From Mycosphaerella arachidis (taxonomy: Eukaryota; Ascomycota; Dothideomycetes; Mycosphaerellales; Mycosphaerellaceae), in NCBI GenBank assembly GCA_001297265.1, contig LIHB01000066.1, forward strand, positions 1-64,000: DNA of 64,000 nt, given 5' to 3'. The notes under the pieces were generated by a model, which did not search any database, was not told where the DNA came from, and was given only the letters and a program-made list of their open reading frames with translations. How positions within the stretch are numbered: the first letter of the stretch is position 1; each line of letters begins with the position of its first letter. A program made the translations under genes and the position numbers. Below are positions 32,794-42,518 of this stretch, in pieces.

Positions 32794-34677
32794 CTATTTC
32801 CTGACCTTGATCCCTGATATGCCTCGGACACTTGCCCAGACCGTTTCTGACACCTTCACGGGTAGCTTGCGTCCCTTCAGTCGTTGATCAATCAACCACA
32901 TCCCCACCACGAACTCATCCTTCTGCAGCCTGCCGACAGCGTCGTTATCGACGAGATCCCAAACCATTTCCAACGTCTGTTCTGGCAAGCGAGAGCGGCT
33001 CCAAATGTCTCGAGCTACGATGTTTGAAACTGCCTCGTTCGCGGACGTCGTCATTTGGAGCGTTCGTGGATGCTGGGGCGCACGAGCGAAGAGCTGCTGT
33101 TCTTCGCGAGTGAATGAATAGTGTAGACCCTTGTTCGCCGCCCATACACCCTCGTAGCGCTTTCTCTCACGGTCAGTCACGGCATCTCGCCATCGTTTTC
33201 GATCGCCTTCGTGATGCTTGTTCGGATGCTTTCGCACGAGTCGCTTCTTCTTGTGCTTGGCATAAGGATGGGGATCATCCTCGCTATCCGATGACGAATC
33301 ATCTGCTTTGCGGAGAGTGTGCAGCATGCCTCCTTTAGCTGGACTCAGCGTGCGCGAAAAGGGTAGCTTGTGATGGTGGTGATGAATTTTTGTGTGTCGA
33401 CCAGCTATTGGAGGTGGCTCTAAGCGCATCGGGGAAGGCACGCGCGACGATGCCAGACTCGATGCGACGATGGCGTTGGCGAGCTGGTCTCCGCTCATCT
33501 GAGGCGTCATACGCCGGGGATATGCTTGATGATACTGCGCTGGGATCGACCGCACCGATTTTGCGGAAGAAATGGACATGCTATCCGAAGGCGCGGTTGA
33601 GGTCCTCCACGGACCGCTTCGCTGACTTTGGACCTGGATGGGCTTGGTGGCTATTTGGGAATTTGGTCGCGCTGGAGACGGCGATGGTGCAGGACGCCTC
33701 GTTACATCCGCCTGATCCCTCAAGACTTGCCCTGGAGATGGACTTTGGGTGATAGCTCTCTGGTCCGCCGGAGCCGCCGGGCTCACGGGAGACTGTGCAT
33801 CCAGATCTTGAGACGCAGAAACGAAAGACTCTCCCGAGCTGACATTGCCGTCCTGCTGCTCCGACACTGCCGAGTCCCTCTTCAACCTCTGCTTAGGTGG
33901 GGACGATGATGTTGCCTCTTGATTGCTTGTGTATTGTAACTGTATCATGGATGTAATGCCAGATCTAGGCGGCATGACTGGCTTCGGGCTCCTGATTGCA
34001 AGGCCGTCATGCGATTTGATGACTATGGGTGTCGGTCTCTTTTCCGACTGCTGCTCCTTCAACTTTTGCTCAAACAGATCAACGAGCGATGTGGTGGGTG
34101 CAAGCGGAGTTGTGTCCGTTGGCTTGTCGCTGACATGGCTCGAGTCCTCTGTCTTCCTGATGTGCCCACTGAGTCGCCGAGGTTTTGGCGCGACCGCTGG
34201 CCTGGCAGAGGTGTCCACACGAGATGCATCCGAAGGCCCAGTCTTCGGCGCGGCTGCTGGCGGATGAGCACGTGTCGCAGCCAAAAGAGCGGCCTGCTGA
34301 GAAGGCGACCTGACATGCGAAGGTCGAGCCTCGTTCTGTAGTACCAACAGATGTGGCCGATTCACGAGGTCCACGGCCAGTGCCTTCTCCTTCATCATAT
34401 CACTTCCTGGACTGCCCGCAGGTGACCCCTCCAGTGGCAGTGGCAGTGGCAGTGGAGACGTGGAGAAGCTGCGGTCTGGCACTGTCGTCGTGCTCGTCCT
34501 GCCACGCCCCGCTGTCGAAGCCGCCGCGAGCGCTCCATGATGGCCTGTGGGGTCCTCCGTAGCTGGCTTCCGTCTGCCAAAGGCTCGCGTGGCGCCTAGC
34601 AGAGCGGCATTGTTGTTCGTGGTCTGGGTATCGACGCTAGCGACGGAGGAGGCTCTCGACGAGGTGGAGGGATGCAT
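32794..34677 (-). CDS. IRS4: EH-domain protein, IRS4/TAX4 family
   Basis: Single exon, 627 residues. The first three quarters are disordered and Ser/Pro/Thr-rich with several basic patches. The C-terminal ~110 residues form an EH domain: DRERKRYEGVWAANKGLHYS, NIVARDIWSRSRLP, LEMVWDLVDNDAVGRLQKDE, FVVGMWLIDQRLKGRKLP. The DNDAVGRLQKDE loop is the EF-hand-like calcium/NPF-binding region. Yeast Irs4 and Tax4 bind the phosphatase Inp51 and affect phosphoinositide levels, cell-wall integrity and rDNA silencing; the same is inferred here. It is transcribed divergently from the DNA ligase 4 gene. Confidence 0.88.
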   Translation of the reverse strand: MHPSTSSRASSVASVDTQTTNNNAALLGATRAFGRRKPATEDPTGHHGALAAASTAGRGRTSTTTVPDRSFSTSPLPLPLPLEGSPAGSPGSDMMKEKALAVDLVNRPHLLVLQNEARPSHVRSPSQQAALLAATRAHPPAAAPKTGPSDASRVDTSARPAVAPKPRRLSGHIRKTEDSSHVSDKPTDTTPLAPTTSLVDLFEQKLKEQQSEKRPTPIVIKSHDGLAIRSPKPVMPPRSGITSMIQLQYTSNQEATSSSPPKQRLKRDSAVSEQQDGNVSSGESFVSASQDLDAQSPVSPAAPADQRAITQSPSPGQVLRDQADVTRRPAPSPSPARPNSQIATKPIQVQSQRSGPWRTSTAPSDSMSISSAKSVRSIPAQYHQAYPRRMTPQMSGDQLANAIVASSLASSRVPSPMRLEPPPIAGRHTKIHHHHHKLPFSRTLSPAKGGMLHTLRKADDSSSDSEDDPHPYAKHKKKRLVRKHPNKHHEGDRKRWRDAVTDRERKRYEGVWAANKGLHYSFTREEQQLFARAPQHPRTLQMTTSANEAVSNIVARDIWSRSRLPEQTLEMVWDLVDNDAVGRLQKDEFVVGMWLIDQRLKGRKLPVKVSETVWASVRGISGIKVRK

Positions 34678-35070
34678 ATGCGCATGCAGAGCGAGATGGT
34701 AGTCGCGCTTTCATTATTGTCAACAACGAGAGGCCACGAAGGCGAAGGAAGTGGTTGCGCTGGACGTGTTGATGTTATTTGTCGCCATTGAAACCGCTCC
34801 GTAAGCATCTTCCCTGCCGACCAAGACGCGGCTCAGCCGTTCCTGGCACGTCGTGCACGGGGCTTTCGCGCCGCCGCCGCCGCCAGGCAGAGCGCATTGT
34901 TGCCTTGAATGGACCTCTCTCTCGTCATCACAACATCGACAGGTAGGTGAATGGCGGATGCAATGTAAAATAAGACGTCCATCAGAAGGCGAAGCATATA
35001 TTTTGCTTTGCCACTTCATTCGCCTTTCGCTTCCTTACATTCCTCTTACACCATCAAACAGAACGCCACC
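34678..35070. promoter_or_regulatory. Divergent promoter region IRS4/LIG4
   Basis: A 393-bp spacer lies between two opposite start codons. It is A+T-moderate with a GCCGCCGCCGCC stretch near 34871-34883. No specific binding site is asserted. Confidence 0.5.
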
Positions 35071-38000
35071 ATGGCGGAAGACAATGATGTGGAGATGCAG
35101 AACCCAGAAGCGGCAGAGGAAGAACATATGATGTACGGCCACGGGACCATGACAGAGCAGGAACTTGACGAGAAATACCCACACCGGCCTCACAACCATT
35201 CCAAGACTTTACCGTTCCACGTACTATTTGCAGACCTCTTCAACCCTCTCAACGACAACAAGAAAAAGCCCACAGGACCAGTGCAAGCTCGCAAGCAGGT
35301 TGGCCCTGATGGACCGCGTAACTCGCCCAACGAGATCCGACGTTCCATCATAGACCGTTTCATCTCAAGATGGCGCAAAGAAGTCGGCAACGACATCTAC
35401 CCTGCCTTCCGCCTGATTGTTCCTGAGAAGGATCGTGATCGAGGCATGTATGGTCTCAAAGAGATGACTCTTGGCAAACTCCTCGTTCGCGTCCTCAAGA
35501 TCAACAAGGATAGCGAGGATGGCTACAACATGCTCCACTGGAAGCTGCCCGGCGCCAAGTCTAGCAGCTCGACTGCCGGTGACTTTGCTGGAAGATGTTT
35601 TGATGTCATCAGCAAACGACCGATGCGGCAGACGCCTGGAGACATGACCATCGCCGAAGTGAACGAACTGCTTGATCGTCTGTCGGTTGCCCAAAAGGAA
35701 GAGAACCAGAGGCCCATCATCGAAGAGTTCTACAAGCGTATGAATGCAGAAGAGCTGTTATGGCTCATTCGCATGATCTTGCGCCAGATGAAAGTCGGCG
35801 CCACCGAGAAGACATTCTTCGACATTTGGCATCCCGATGCTGAGAACCTCTTCAACATCTCGAGTAGTCTGAAACGAGTCTGCTGGGAGCTGTATGACCC
35901 TAATGTCAGACTAGAAGGCGACGATCGCGGTATATGCTTGATGCAGTGTTTTCAACCACAACTGGCTGCCTTTCAGATGCGCTCCATGGAGCAGATGGTG
36001 GCGAAGATGAACCCGACCGAGGAGGATCCGGTCTTCTGGATTGAGGAGAAGCTCGACGGAGAACGCATGCAAATGCATATGATCGAAGACGAGAATGTGC
36101 CTGGTGGCAGCCGGTTCGGCTTCTGGTCACGCAAGGCAAAGGACTATACCTACCTCTATGGTGACGGCTTCGAAGACGACAATGCAGCGCTCACAAGGCA
36201 CATTCGAGATGCTTTCAGTGATGGCGTACGTAACATCATCCTGGACGGCGAGATGATTACGTGGGACATGAAAGAAGATTGTGTGGTCGGCTTCGGCACT
36301 CTCAAGACTGCCGCGCTCGAACAACAGCAGAATCCGTTTGCAGGAGGTCACCGACCTCTCTTCAAGGTGTTTGACTGCCTCTACCTGAACGACAAGGACC
36401 TCACTCACTACACTCTGCGCGACCGGCGGAAGGCGCTGCGGGCCAGCATCACGTCGGTGAATCGCAGACTCGAGATTCACAACTATCAGGAAGCACAACA
36501 AGCGGCCGAGATTGAGCCTATCCTACGTCAAGTCGTTGCAGAGGCAAGTGAAGGACTCGTGTTGAAGAATCCTCGATCGGAGTACCGGTTAAACGAGCGC
36601 AATGACGACTGGATCAAGGTCAAGCCTGAATACATGACCGAATTTGGCGAGTCACTGGACTGTGTAGTCGTCGGTGGCTACTATGGTTCCGGGAAGAGAG
36701 GAGGTGGCCTTAGCAGCTTCCTGTGCGGCCTCAAGCTTTCCGCGGATTACTTCCAAGCGAATCCAGGCACCAACCCACAGAAGACATACTCATTCTTTAA
36801 AGTCGGCGGTGGTTTCAGTGCGAACGACTACGCCGAAATCCGCCATCGGACAGAGGGCAAGTGGATAACCTGGGACAAGAAGAAACCACCAACAGATTGG
36901 ATCGAGCTCGGTGGCGGTGATCGACAGTACGAAAGGCCAGATGTCTGGATCAAGCCCGAAGTTTCAGTCGTGATTTCCGTCAAGGCTGCTTCAGTTAGTC
37001 CCACAGATCAATTCAGGATGAGGTCGACATTGCGCTTTCCTCGGTTCAAGAAGCTCAGAACCGATAAGGACTGGACACAAGCACTCGGCATCGACGAGTT
37101 CAACGCGCTGAAAGACCAAGCCGAGGAGGCCAGGGAAGAGAAGAAGTTCAAGATCGAGGAGGCACGAAAGCAGAGGACAACCCGAAAACGGAAGCGAGCA
37201 CTGGTCATTCAGGGCCAAGAGGACGACGATGTCATAACCCCTTATGCCGGACCCGCGACGAAAGTGTTCGAAGGTCTAAGCTTCTTCGTCATGAGCGAGG
37301 CACCGAAGCCTATCAAAAAGACCAAGGCTGAGTTGGAGATACTGATCAAGTCCAATGGCGGAAACGTCGTGGCGGCCGAGACAGACCCTCATACAATTCT
37401 CATTGCAGACCGTAGAGTCATCAAAGTCGCCTCGATCGCGAAGCGTGATGAACGGAACATCATCAGACCGAGCTGGCTACTTGACTGCGTAAAGCAGAGC
37501 GAAGCTGATTTCGGGAGACCTGGACTACTGCTGCCTTTTGAACCTCACCATCTGCTACATACCATCTCGGCAGAAGAAGGCAAGTACGACGACAACGTTG
37601 ACGAGTACGGCGATAGTTATGCGCGTGACGTGACACCGCAAGAATTACTCGAGCTGTTCACGAAGATGCCTTCGAAGGTCGAGGATGGGTTTGAGTCTAT
37701 GGAGATCCTGGATCAGCTCGACAATCACGGCCATGAGCTTGATGCGATGCCTGGTTGGATGTTTCACGGCATTGCCGCTTTCTTTGAAGATGTTGCGTCT
37801 GAGACGATCCGCCTGTTTGAGTTCGCTGCCGGCATTGTGGCAGAATCGGTTGAAGATCTTGAGGTCACCCATGTCGTGGTGTCCAAGGGCGACACAGGTG
37901 CTGCTCGGCGTATGCGTAAAGCTTTCGCGAATAGGAAGCAGCTTCCACGTATTGTGAGCCATGATTGGGTCACTGAGAGCTGGGCTGAAGGGACGCGGCT

Positions 38001-38082
38001 GGATGAAGAGCGTAAGTGTCCTCCAGTCACCGCTCACAATATATGCTATGCTGACCCCGTTCCAGGATTTGCGCAGACATGA
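35071..38082 (+). CDS. LIG4: DNA ligase 4 (non-homologous end joining)
   Basis: Two exons, 35071-38011 and 38066-38082, joined across a 54-bp intron (GTAAGT...TTCCAG), give 985 residues. The intron length is a multiple of three with no stop, so the frame is also open if it is retained. Domains: N-terminal DNA-binding (PFHVLFADLFNPLN onward), nucleotidyltransferase with catalytic Lys327 in EEKLDGERMQMH, SEGLVLKNPRSEY, and WIKVKPEYM (motif V), then the OB fold and two C-terminal BRCT domains (FEGLSFFVMSE; FHGIAAFFED) separated by an Xrcc4-binding linker. It seals double-strand breaks with an Xrcc4/Lif1 partner in the nucleus. Start 35071 has a strong context (GCCACCATGG). A basic segment TTRKRKRALV at about residue 705 may be a nuclear signal. 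Confidence 0.97.
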   Translation: MAEDNDVEMQNPEAAEEEHMMYGHGTMTEQELDEKYPHRPHNHSKTLPFHVLFADLFNPLNDNKKKPTGPVQARKQVGPDGPRNSPNEIRRSIIDRFISRWRKEVGNDIYPAFRLIVPEKDRDRGMYGLKEMTLGKLLVRVLKINKDSEDGYNMLHWKLPGAKSSSSTAGDFAGRCFDVISKRPMRQTPGDMTIAEVNELLDRLSVAQKEENQRPIIEEFYKRMNAEELLWLIRMILRQMKVGATEKTFFDIWHPDAENLFNISSSLKRVCWELYDPNVRLEGDDRGICLMQCFQPQLAAFQMRSMEQMVAKMNPTEEDPVFWIEEKLDGERMQMHMIEDENVPGGSRFGFWSRKAKDYTYLYGDGFEDDNAALTRHIRDAFSDGVRNIILDGEMITWDMKEDCVVGFGTLKTAALEQQQNPFAGGHRPLFKVFDCLYLNDKDLTHYTLRDRRKALRASITSVNRRLEIHNYQEAQQAAEIEPILRQVVAEASEGLVLKNPRSEYRLNERNDDWIKVKPEYMTEFGESLDCVVVGGYYGSGKRGGGLSSFLCGLKLSADYFQANPGTNPQKTYSFFKVGGGFSANDYAEIRHRTEGKWITWDKKKPPTDWIELGGGDRQYERPDVWIKPEVSVVISVKAASVSPTDQFRMRSTLRFPRFKKLRTDKDWTQALGIDEFNALKDQAEEAREEKKFKIEEARKQRTTRKRKRALVIQGQEDDDVITPYAGPATKVFEGLSFFVMSEAPKPIKKTKAELEILIKSNGGNVVAAETDPHTILIADRRVIKVASIAKRDERNIIRPSWLLDCVKQSEADFGRPGLLLPFEPHHLLHTISAEEGKYDDNVDEYGDSYARDVTPQELLELFTKMPSKVEDGFESMEILDQLDNHGHELDAMPGWMFHGIAAFFEDVASETIRLFEFAAGIVAESVEDLEVTHVVVSKGDTGAARRMRKAFANRKQLPRIVSHDWVTESWAEGTRLDEERKCPPVTAHNICYADPVPGFAQT

Positions 38083-38192
38083 AGTGGTTCATGCCACACA
38101 TTGGCGATATTGTGTTCGATCTTGCATATCTTTCGTGCCGTCGACAGCCTTGGACAGATGATAGGTCCTAGTGAACCAATCCAGGCATACGT

Positions 38193-39284
38193 CTAGCTGT
38201 CAAGTCGCAAGATCCGCACTGCGTTGCCACCCATGATATCCTCCGCGCCTTTCTCATTACTTCCCATGGCCATCTTGACGGCCTCATTGTTCGAAGTGAC
38301 ACTAAGCCACTCCTTCTCTCCTCCCTCCAGCGGGGGAAAGAAAGGATGATCCGTCCCAAACATCAACCTATCAGCGCCCGAAGCATCAATAGCAGCTTTC
38401 AGCCCGACGTCCGAGTAGATAACAGCGTCCAGGTATATGTTCTTCTTCAGCACATCCCACACATCTCTCCGGTTTTCGAGCGCCCCGCCCTTCTTCATGT
38501 GCGCATCATGCGCAATGCAGCTCTCAATTCTCCCGGCAAGGAATGGCAATGTCCCACCACTATGAGCAAGCAGCACGTTAAGCTTCCTAAACCGATCAAA
38601 CACCCCAGAAAGCAACATCCTAGCAACAGCAATCGTCGTCTCCATCGGAAACCCCATGGCCAAAGCGAGCACATGTCCATAATCCCCGACCCTGGGTCCG
38701 TACACCTCCGCCGGCAAGCCATAATGCGGATGCAAGAAAACCAACATCCCAGCTTCCTCAATCGCCTTCCAGATGCCATCTAACCTCGCATCATCCAGAC
38801 CCTTGCCACCAACCCCGCCCGTCCCCATCACAATCCCCCGACAATACTTCAACCCCTTCAACCTCCTCACCTCCCCCACTACTTCCTCCGCGCTCGCACT
38901 TAACGGTAACGTTCCGAAATGATACAACCTCCCCGGAGAGGTCGCACACATCGCCTCCACATCATCGTTCACCACTCTCGCCGTCTCCGCTCCTTGGTCT
39001 GCGGGGAGCCAGTCCAGCCATGGGTTTGCAAGAGAGATGACGGAAATGTCAATCCCGTGGAGATCCATGAATGCGATTTTTTGTTGGATGTCGTGGTACT
39101 CGGGTCCTATGGGGCGGCCGTGGGAAGTTCCTGTGGATGCTTCTTCGGATGGGAGGATTATGAGGCGCTCGTCTGAGGGATTTCGGTTGGGGGAAGGTTT
39201 TACGTAGGGGACTTGGGAGCGGGAGCGGAGGATCGACATGAGGGTGGGTGGGTACATGTGGGTGTGGATGTCGACGATGGGCAT
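38193..39284 (-). CDS. Amidohydrolase, ACMSD-like decarboxylase family
   Basis: Single exon, 363 residues, the usual length for the family. Metal ligands are visible: His7 and His9 in DIHTHMYPP, His185 in FLHPHYGLP, His241 in AHSGGTLPF and Asp312 in GTDHPFFPP. This is the amidohydrolase_2 fold of 2-amino-3-carboxymuconate-6-semialdehyde decarboxylase and the related fungal salicylate, orsellinate and uracil-5-carboxylate decarboxylases. The substrate is not determined by these motifs. No signal peptide is present. The gene converges on LIG4 with about 110 bp between stops. Confidence 0.92.
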   Translation of the reverse strand: MPIVDIHTHMYPPTLMSILRSRSQVPYVKPSPNRNPSDERLIILPSEEASTGTSHGRPIGPEYHDIQQKIAFMDLHGIDISVISLANPWLDWLPADQGAETARVVNDDVEAMCATSPGRLYHFGTLPLSASAEEVVGEVRRLKGLKYCRGIVMGTGGVGGKGLDDARLDGIWKAIEEAGMLVFLHPHYGLPAEVYGPRVGDYGHVLALAMGFPMETTIAVARMLLSGVFDRFRKLNVLLAHSGGTLPFLAGRIESCIAHDAHMKKGGALENRRDVWDVLKKNIYLDAVIYSDVGLKAAIDASGADRLMFGTDHPFFPPLEGGEKEWLSVTSNNEAVKMAMGSNEKGAEDIMGGNAVRILRLDS

Positions 39285-39688
39285 GGTGGCGGTGTGTTTT
39301 CAATGGTTGGGATGGTTGAGTTTCTTCTGTGGGCTGGTTGGTTCCTGGTGGTGGACTGATCAGCTCGAGCCCTTGCTTGGAACTCGTCGTGAGCGCTGTT
39401 ATGCGTGCGAAGACTGTAATGTATTCAATTTTCGGAAGGGTAAATACATGTATACTCAAGAAAGAGAGAAGAGATGAGATCTGCTTGGCCGAGCTCAAGT
39501 TCCTACACCCCACCCCCACTCGTTCTTGCCTATCACTCGTTGTGGGGCAATTGCCTGCAAGTCCTTATCTTCAACACACCTAAAACGGGCAACTGCGATC
39601 CAGACCACGATTGTGGCTTTCACGTATATCTGGGGGGGCAGTAACTTTGATTCAACATCAGCACAACTTCTCAACCTCGCCCTCAAAG
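39285..39688. promoter_or_regulatory. Divergent promoter region, amidohydrolase / 2OG oxygenase
   Basis: About 400 bp separate opposite start codons. The open stretch in frame upstream of 39689 looks like 5' UTR. No defined motif is claimed. Confidence 0.45.
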
Positions 39689-41035
39689 ATGCATCCAGAA
39701 GCTGTGAGTTCAGCAGTCTCACACGATGCTCTGGAGATCCCTCTGATCGATTTCTCTGCCTTCTTGACGGGCGACGAAACGACGAAACGGACGACAGCAC
39801 AGGCGATACTGCAAGGCTTTCAGCGTGCCGGGTTTGTATACCTGAAGAACCACGGGATCCCGCAGGAGACTGTGAGGGAAGCATTCGCGGAGTCGGCCAA
39901 GTTCTTCAAGCGGCCTGAGCAGCAGAAGCTCGACCTAGGATGGACCACGCCGGAAGCGAACAGAGGATATTCCCAGCCTGGGCGCGAAAAGACGACCGAC
40001 GCGAAAGATGCTGCTGAGATCGCGAAGATCCGAGAGAAGGAGGGTGTCGACCTCAAGGAGTCCTTCGAGATAGGTCGCGAGACTGAGGCCGAGCTACCGA
40101 ATCAATGGCCGGACAAGTTCGACGAGGAAGGCAAGGTCTTCAGGGAGAAGATGTTGAAGTTCCATGACTTGGGCAAGCAACTTCATGAGCAGATCATGCG
40201 GGCAATTGCCGTCGGTCTAGGCATCGAAGAGTCGTGGTTTGATCGATACACCTCTGGAGGTGACAATACCTTGCGCTTGTTGCACTATCCGGAAGTGAAG
40301 TCTGAAGTGTTCAAGAAGAATGAAAATACTGTCCGGGCTGGTGCTCACACTGACTATGGCAGTATCACCTGTCTGTTTCAGGTAAGTGCCTCCGGGAATG
40401 GGTCACCGACGACGTCTCGACTCGCCATTGTCTGGACACATGGCCCTCATTGCGCTGCCGTACATAGTCGATGATCTCGACGGACATGTGTGCCGTGAGC
40501 CCAAAGCGCGACGCAAGTCGCGGCTTCGGACCGCGAACGTATTGCCAGGCCGGCTTGGTATCCCGATGGTGTGCAATTGCACCAGCGGATGTTGAGATGC
40601 CGCCAGACGCACGCGGGCCATGCAGGAACACAAGACTGACTGTTGTCTAGGACGATAGAGGCGGCCTGCAGGTGTTGTCGCCCAATTCGAACTATGTTGA
40701 TGCCACGCCGATCAAGGACACGATTGTAGTCAATGCAGGTGACCTGTTAGCTCGCTGGTCTAACAACACGATCAAGAGCACGAAGCATCGCGTGGTAGAA
40801 CCCCCAACAACAGCAGATGTGCATCCGGCGAGGTACTCGATTGCATACTTTTGCAATCCGAACTTCGATCAGTTCATCGATGCAATCCCGGGCACGTACA
40901 GCGAAACAAAGCCGAAGCAGTATCCAGGCATTAACAGGTACGGCATTCGTACTTCGTGTCGAGGCAATGCGTGCGCCCAGGCTGATTGCTTACAGTGGAG
41001 AATATCTCGTCCAACGTCTTGCCGCAACGTACTGA
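39689..41035 (+). CDS. 2-oxoglutarate/Fe(II)-dependent oxygenase, isopenicillin-N-synthase-like
   Basis: Three exons, 39689-40381, 40651-40937 and 40996-41035, give 339 residues. Intron 1 is 269 bp, long for this window; intron 2 is 58 bp. The N-terminal DIOX_N region contains IPLIDFSAFLTG and GFVYLKNHGIP. The Fe ligands are His220 and Asp222 (AHTDYGSITCLFQ) and His277 (STKHRVV). The 2-oxoglutarate-binding Arg292 and Ser294 lie in RYSIAYF. It ends SGEYLVQRLAATY. The family oxidises diverse small molecules in the cytosol; the substrate is unknown. It is transcribed divergently from the amidohydrolase, which is suggestive but not proof of a shared pathway. Confidence 0.92.
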
Positions 41036-42518
41036 TGAGCGGTAGAACTATGCGACCGACGTATCGGGAAATGTTACCGGAGAATCGATAGGGTGAAACA
41101 ACACGTGGGTGTGAGGACAGGATGGCGAGATGCTTCGGGGTGGCGATATCGGAGCTGACGGATGTAGCATTTTCGCGTAGTTTCTGCTGGATCTTGTGAT
41201 CTTCCCGGCCTTTTGTAGGAACGGGCGACTGTTCACGGGGCTGGGCCGTCGGCCAACAGCACGCGGCGCGGCATTTTGATGTCCGCGCGCAAATGTATGT
41301 GAGTCAGCATTCGATCTGCAGATGCGCGGCGTCTGCACGCTCGCACGAGCGACGACTAGGTTCTAGCTGAAAGCATCGTACGCAAGATGGTGGGTGCATT
41401 ACAGCTAGTTCTAACATGAGAGCATTCGCGTCACAATGGCGTGCGACCCCTCTCCGGAGATGTTCAGTCGAGGATGATGGTGGAGCAGACATGGCTGTTG
41501 TACTACTGTACAGAATACGAGACTCAAGACAACCTCAGCGCCGATGTGCGGGGATGTTGTCGGATGGCTGCTTCTCAACGTCTGATGAGATGATGAGCAG
41601 GTGACCATCGTGGTGCTGCTGGCGCTTTACACGAGCACATTCCATTGCCCATCGGCGAGCTCGGAGGAGCGGTAGAACTATTTCATCATCGACGCGAAGG
41701 TGATGTTATTATTATTATCCTCCTCACGCCTTCACATGCCGTGCTGCCGTCGTTCGTGTATATGCGGCTCAAAATTACGCTGGCCGCTACGGAGACGGCG
41801 AACATGTGTCATCGTCCAGTCAGAGATGAGGCCATGGCTATTTCTGACATGTGTGCAAAATTTTCGAAGGAAGAAATTGCCCAAGATAGCTAACTAGTTC
41901 TTGCTTCCATCAATAATGTGTTCAGTCGGCGAATGCGCCAGGGCGTGATGAGATGTGGTGCACTAGAGTTCATCGGTCCATGTACCTTACTGTACCTGGG
42001 CACGGTGGCAGGCCTGGCATGCATGTGAGGGAGCATGAGAGAGAGATCATGCTTCTGGACGGCTGGACGGTAGACGTCAGACTCATGTTCTTATTACACG
42101 ACGATTCCACTTTGGCTGCGAACGCCTTGCCGCACCTGTTTCCATCGCAGTGCGTTTTGCTTCCATTGCTCACGCCATCCCACCACCGCCCGTGAAGTGA
42201 AGTACTTACTACTAGGACCAGACACCCCCCCGCCGGAAGATGCGTCTGGCCCTCACCAGTCTTTGGGAGCTGCGACTGAACTGTCACCGCACGAACTCGT
42301 GAGACAGCGGGCATAAGCAACGTTCACGACTACGATTGGAGCTTCCGCTCTCTTTTTTCCTTCCCACACCGGTGCTGCTCCATCCGTCCTCTGCACGGCT
42401 ACTGCACCCCACATCCTCGGAGCTGGGTAAAGCGCACTGCACTACATCAGCAGAAGGCGTCATTGCCGACAGCCAACATTTGCACCAAGTCTGGCGAGAG
42501 AAGGCCTCGCTCTGAACC
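41036..42518. other. Long intergenic region, no gene supported
   Basis: Only short frames without motifs and a TTA/ATT microsatellite near 41703-41718 are visible. The last few hundred bases are the presumed promoter and leader of the arrestin gene. Confidence 0.45.

Noticed and set aside
38193..41035. Biosynthetic cluster of amidohydrolase, 2OG oxygenase and the monooxygenase at 7.4 kb
   Set aside because: Only two of the genes are adjacent, no core synthase or cluster regulator is present, and the third is 30 kb away among unrelated genes.
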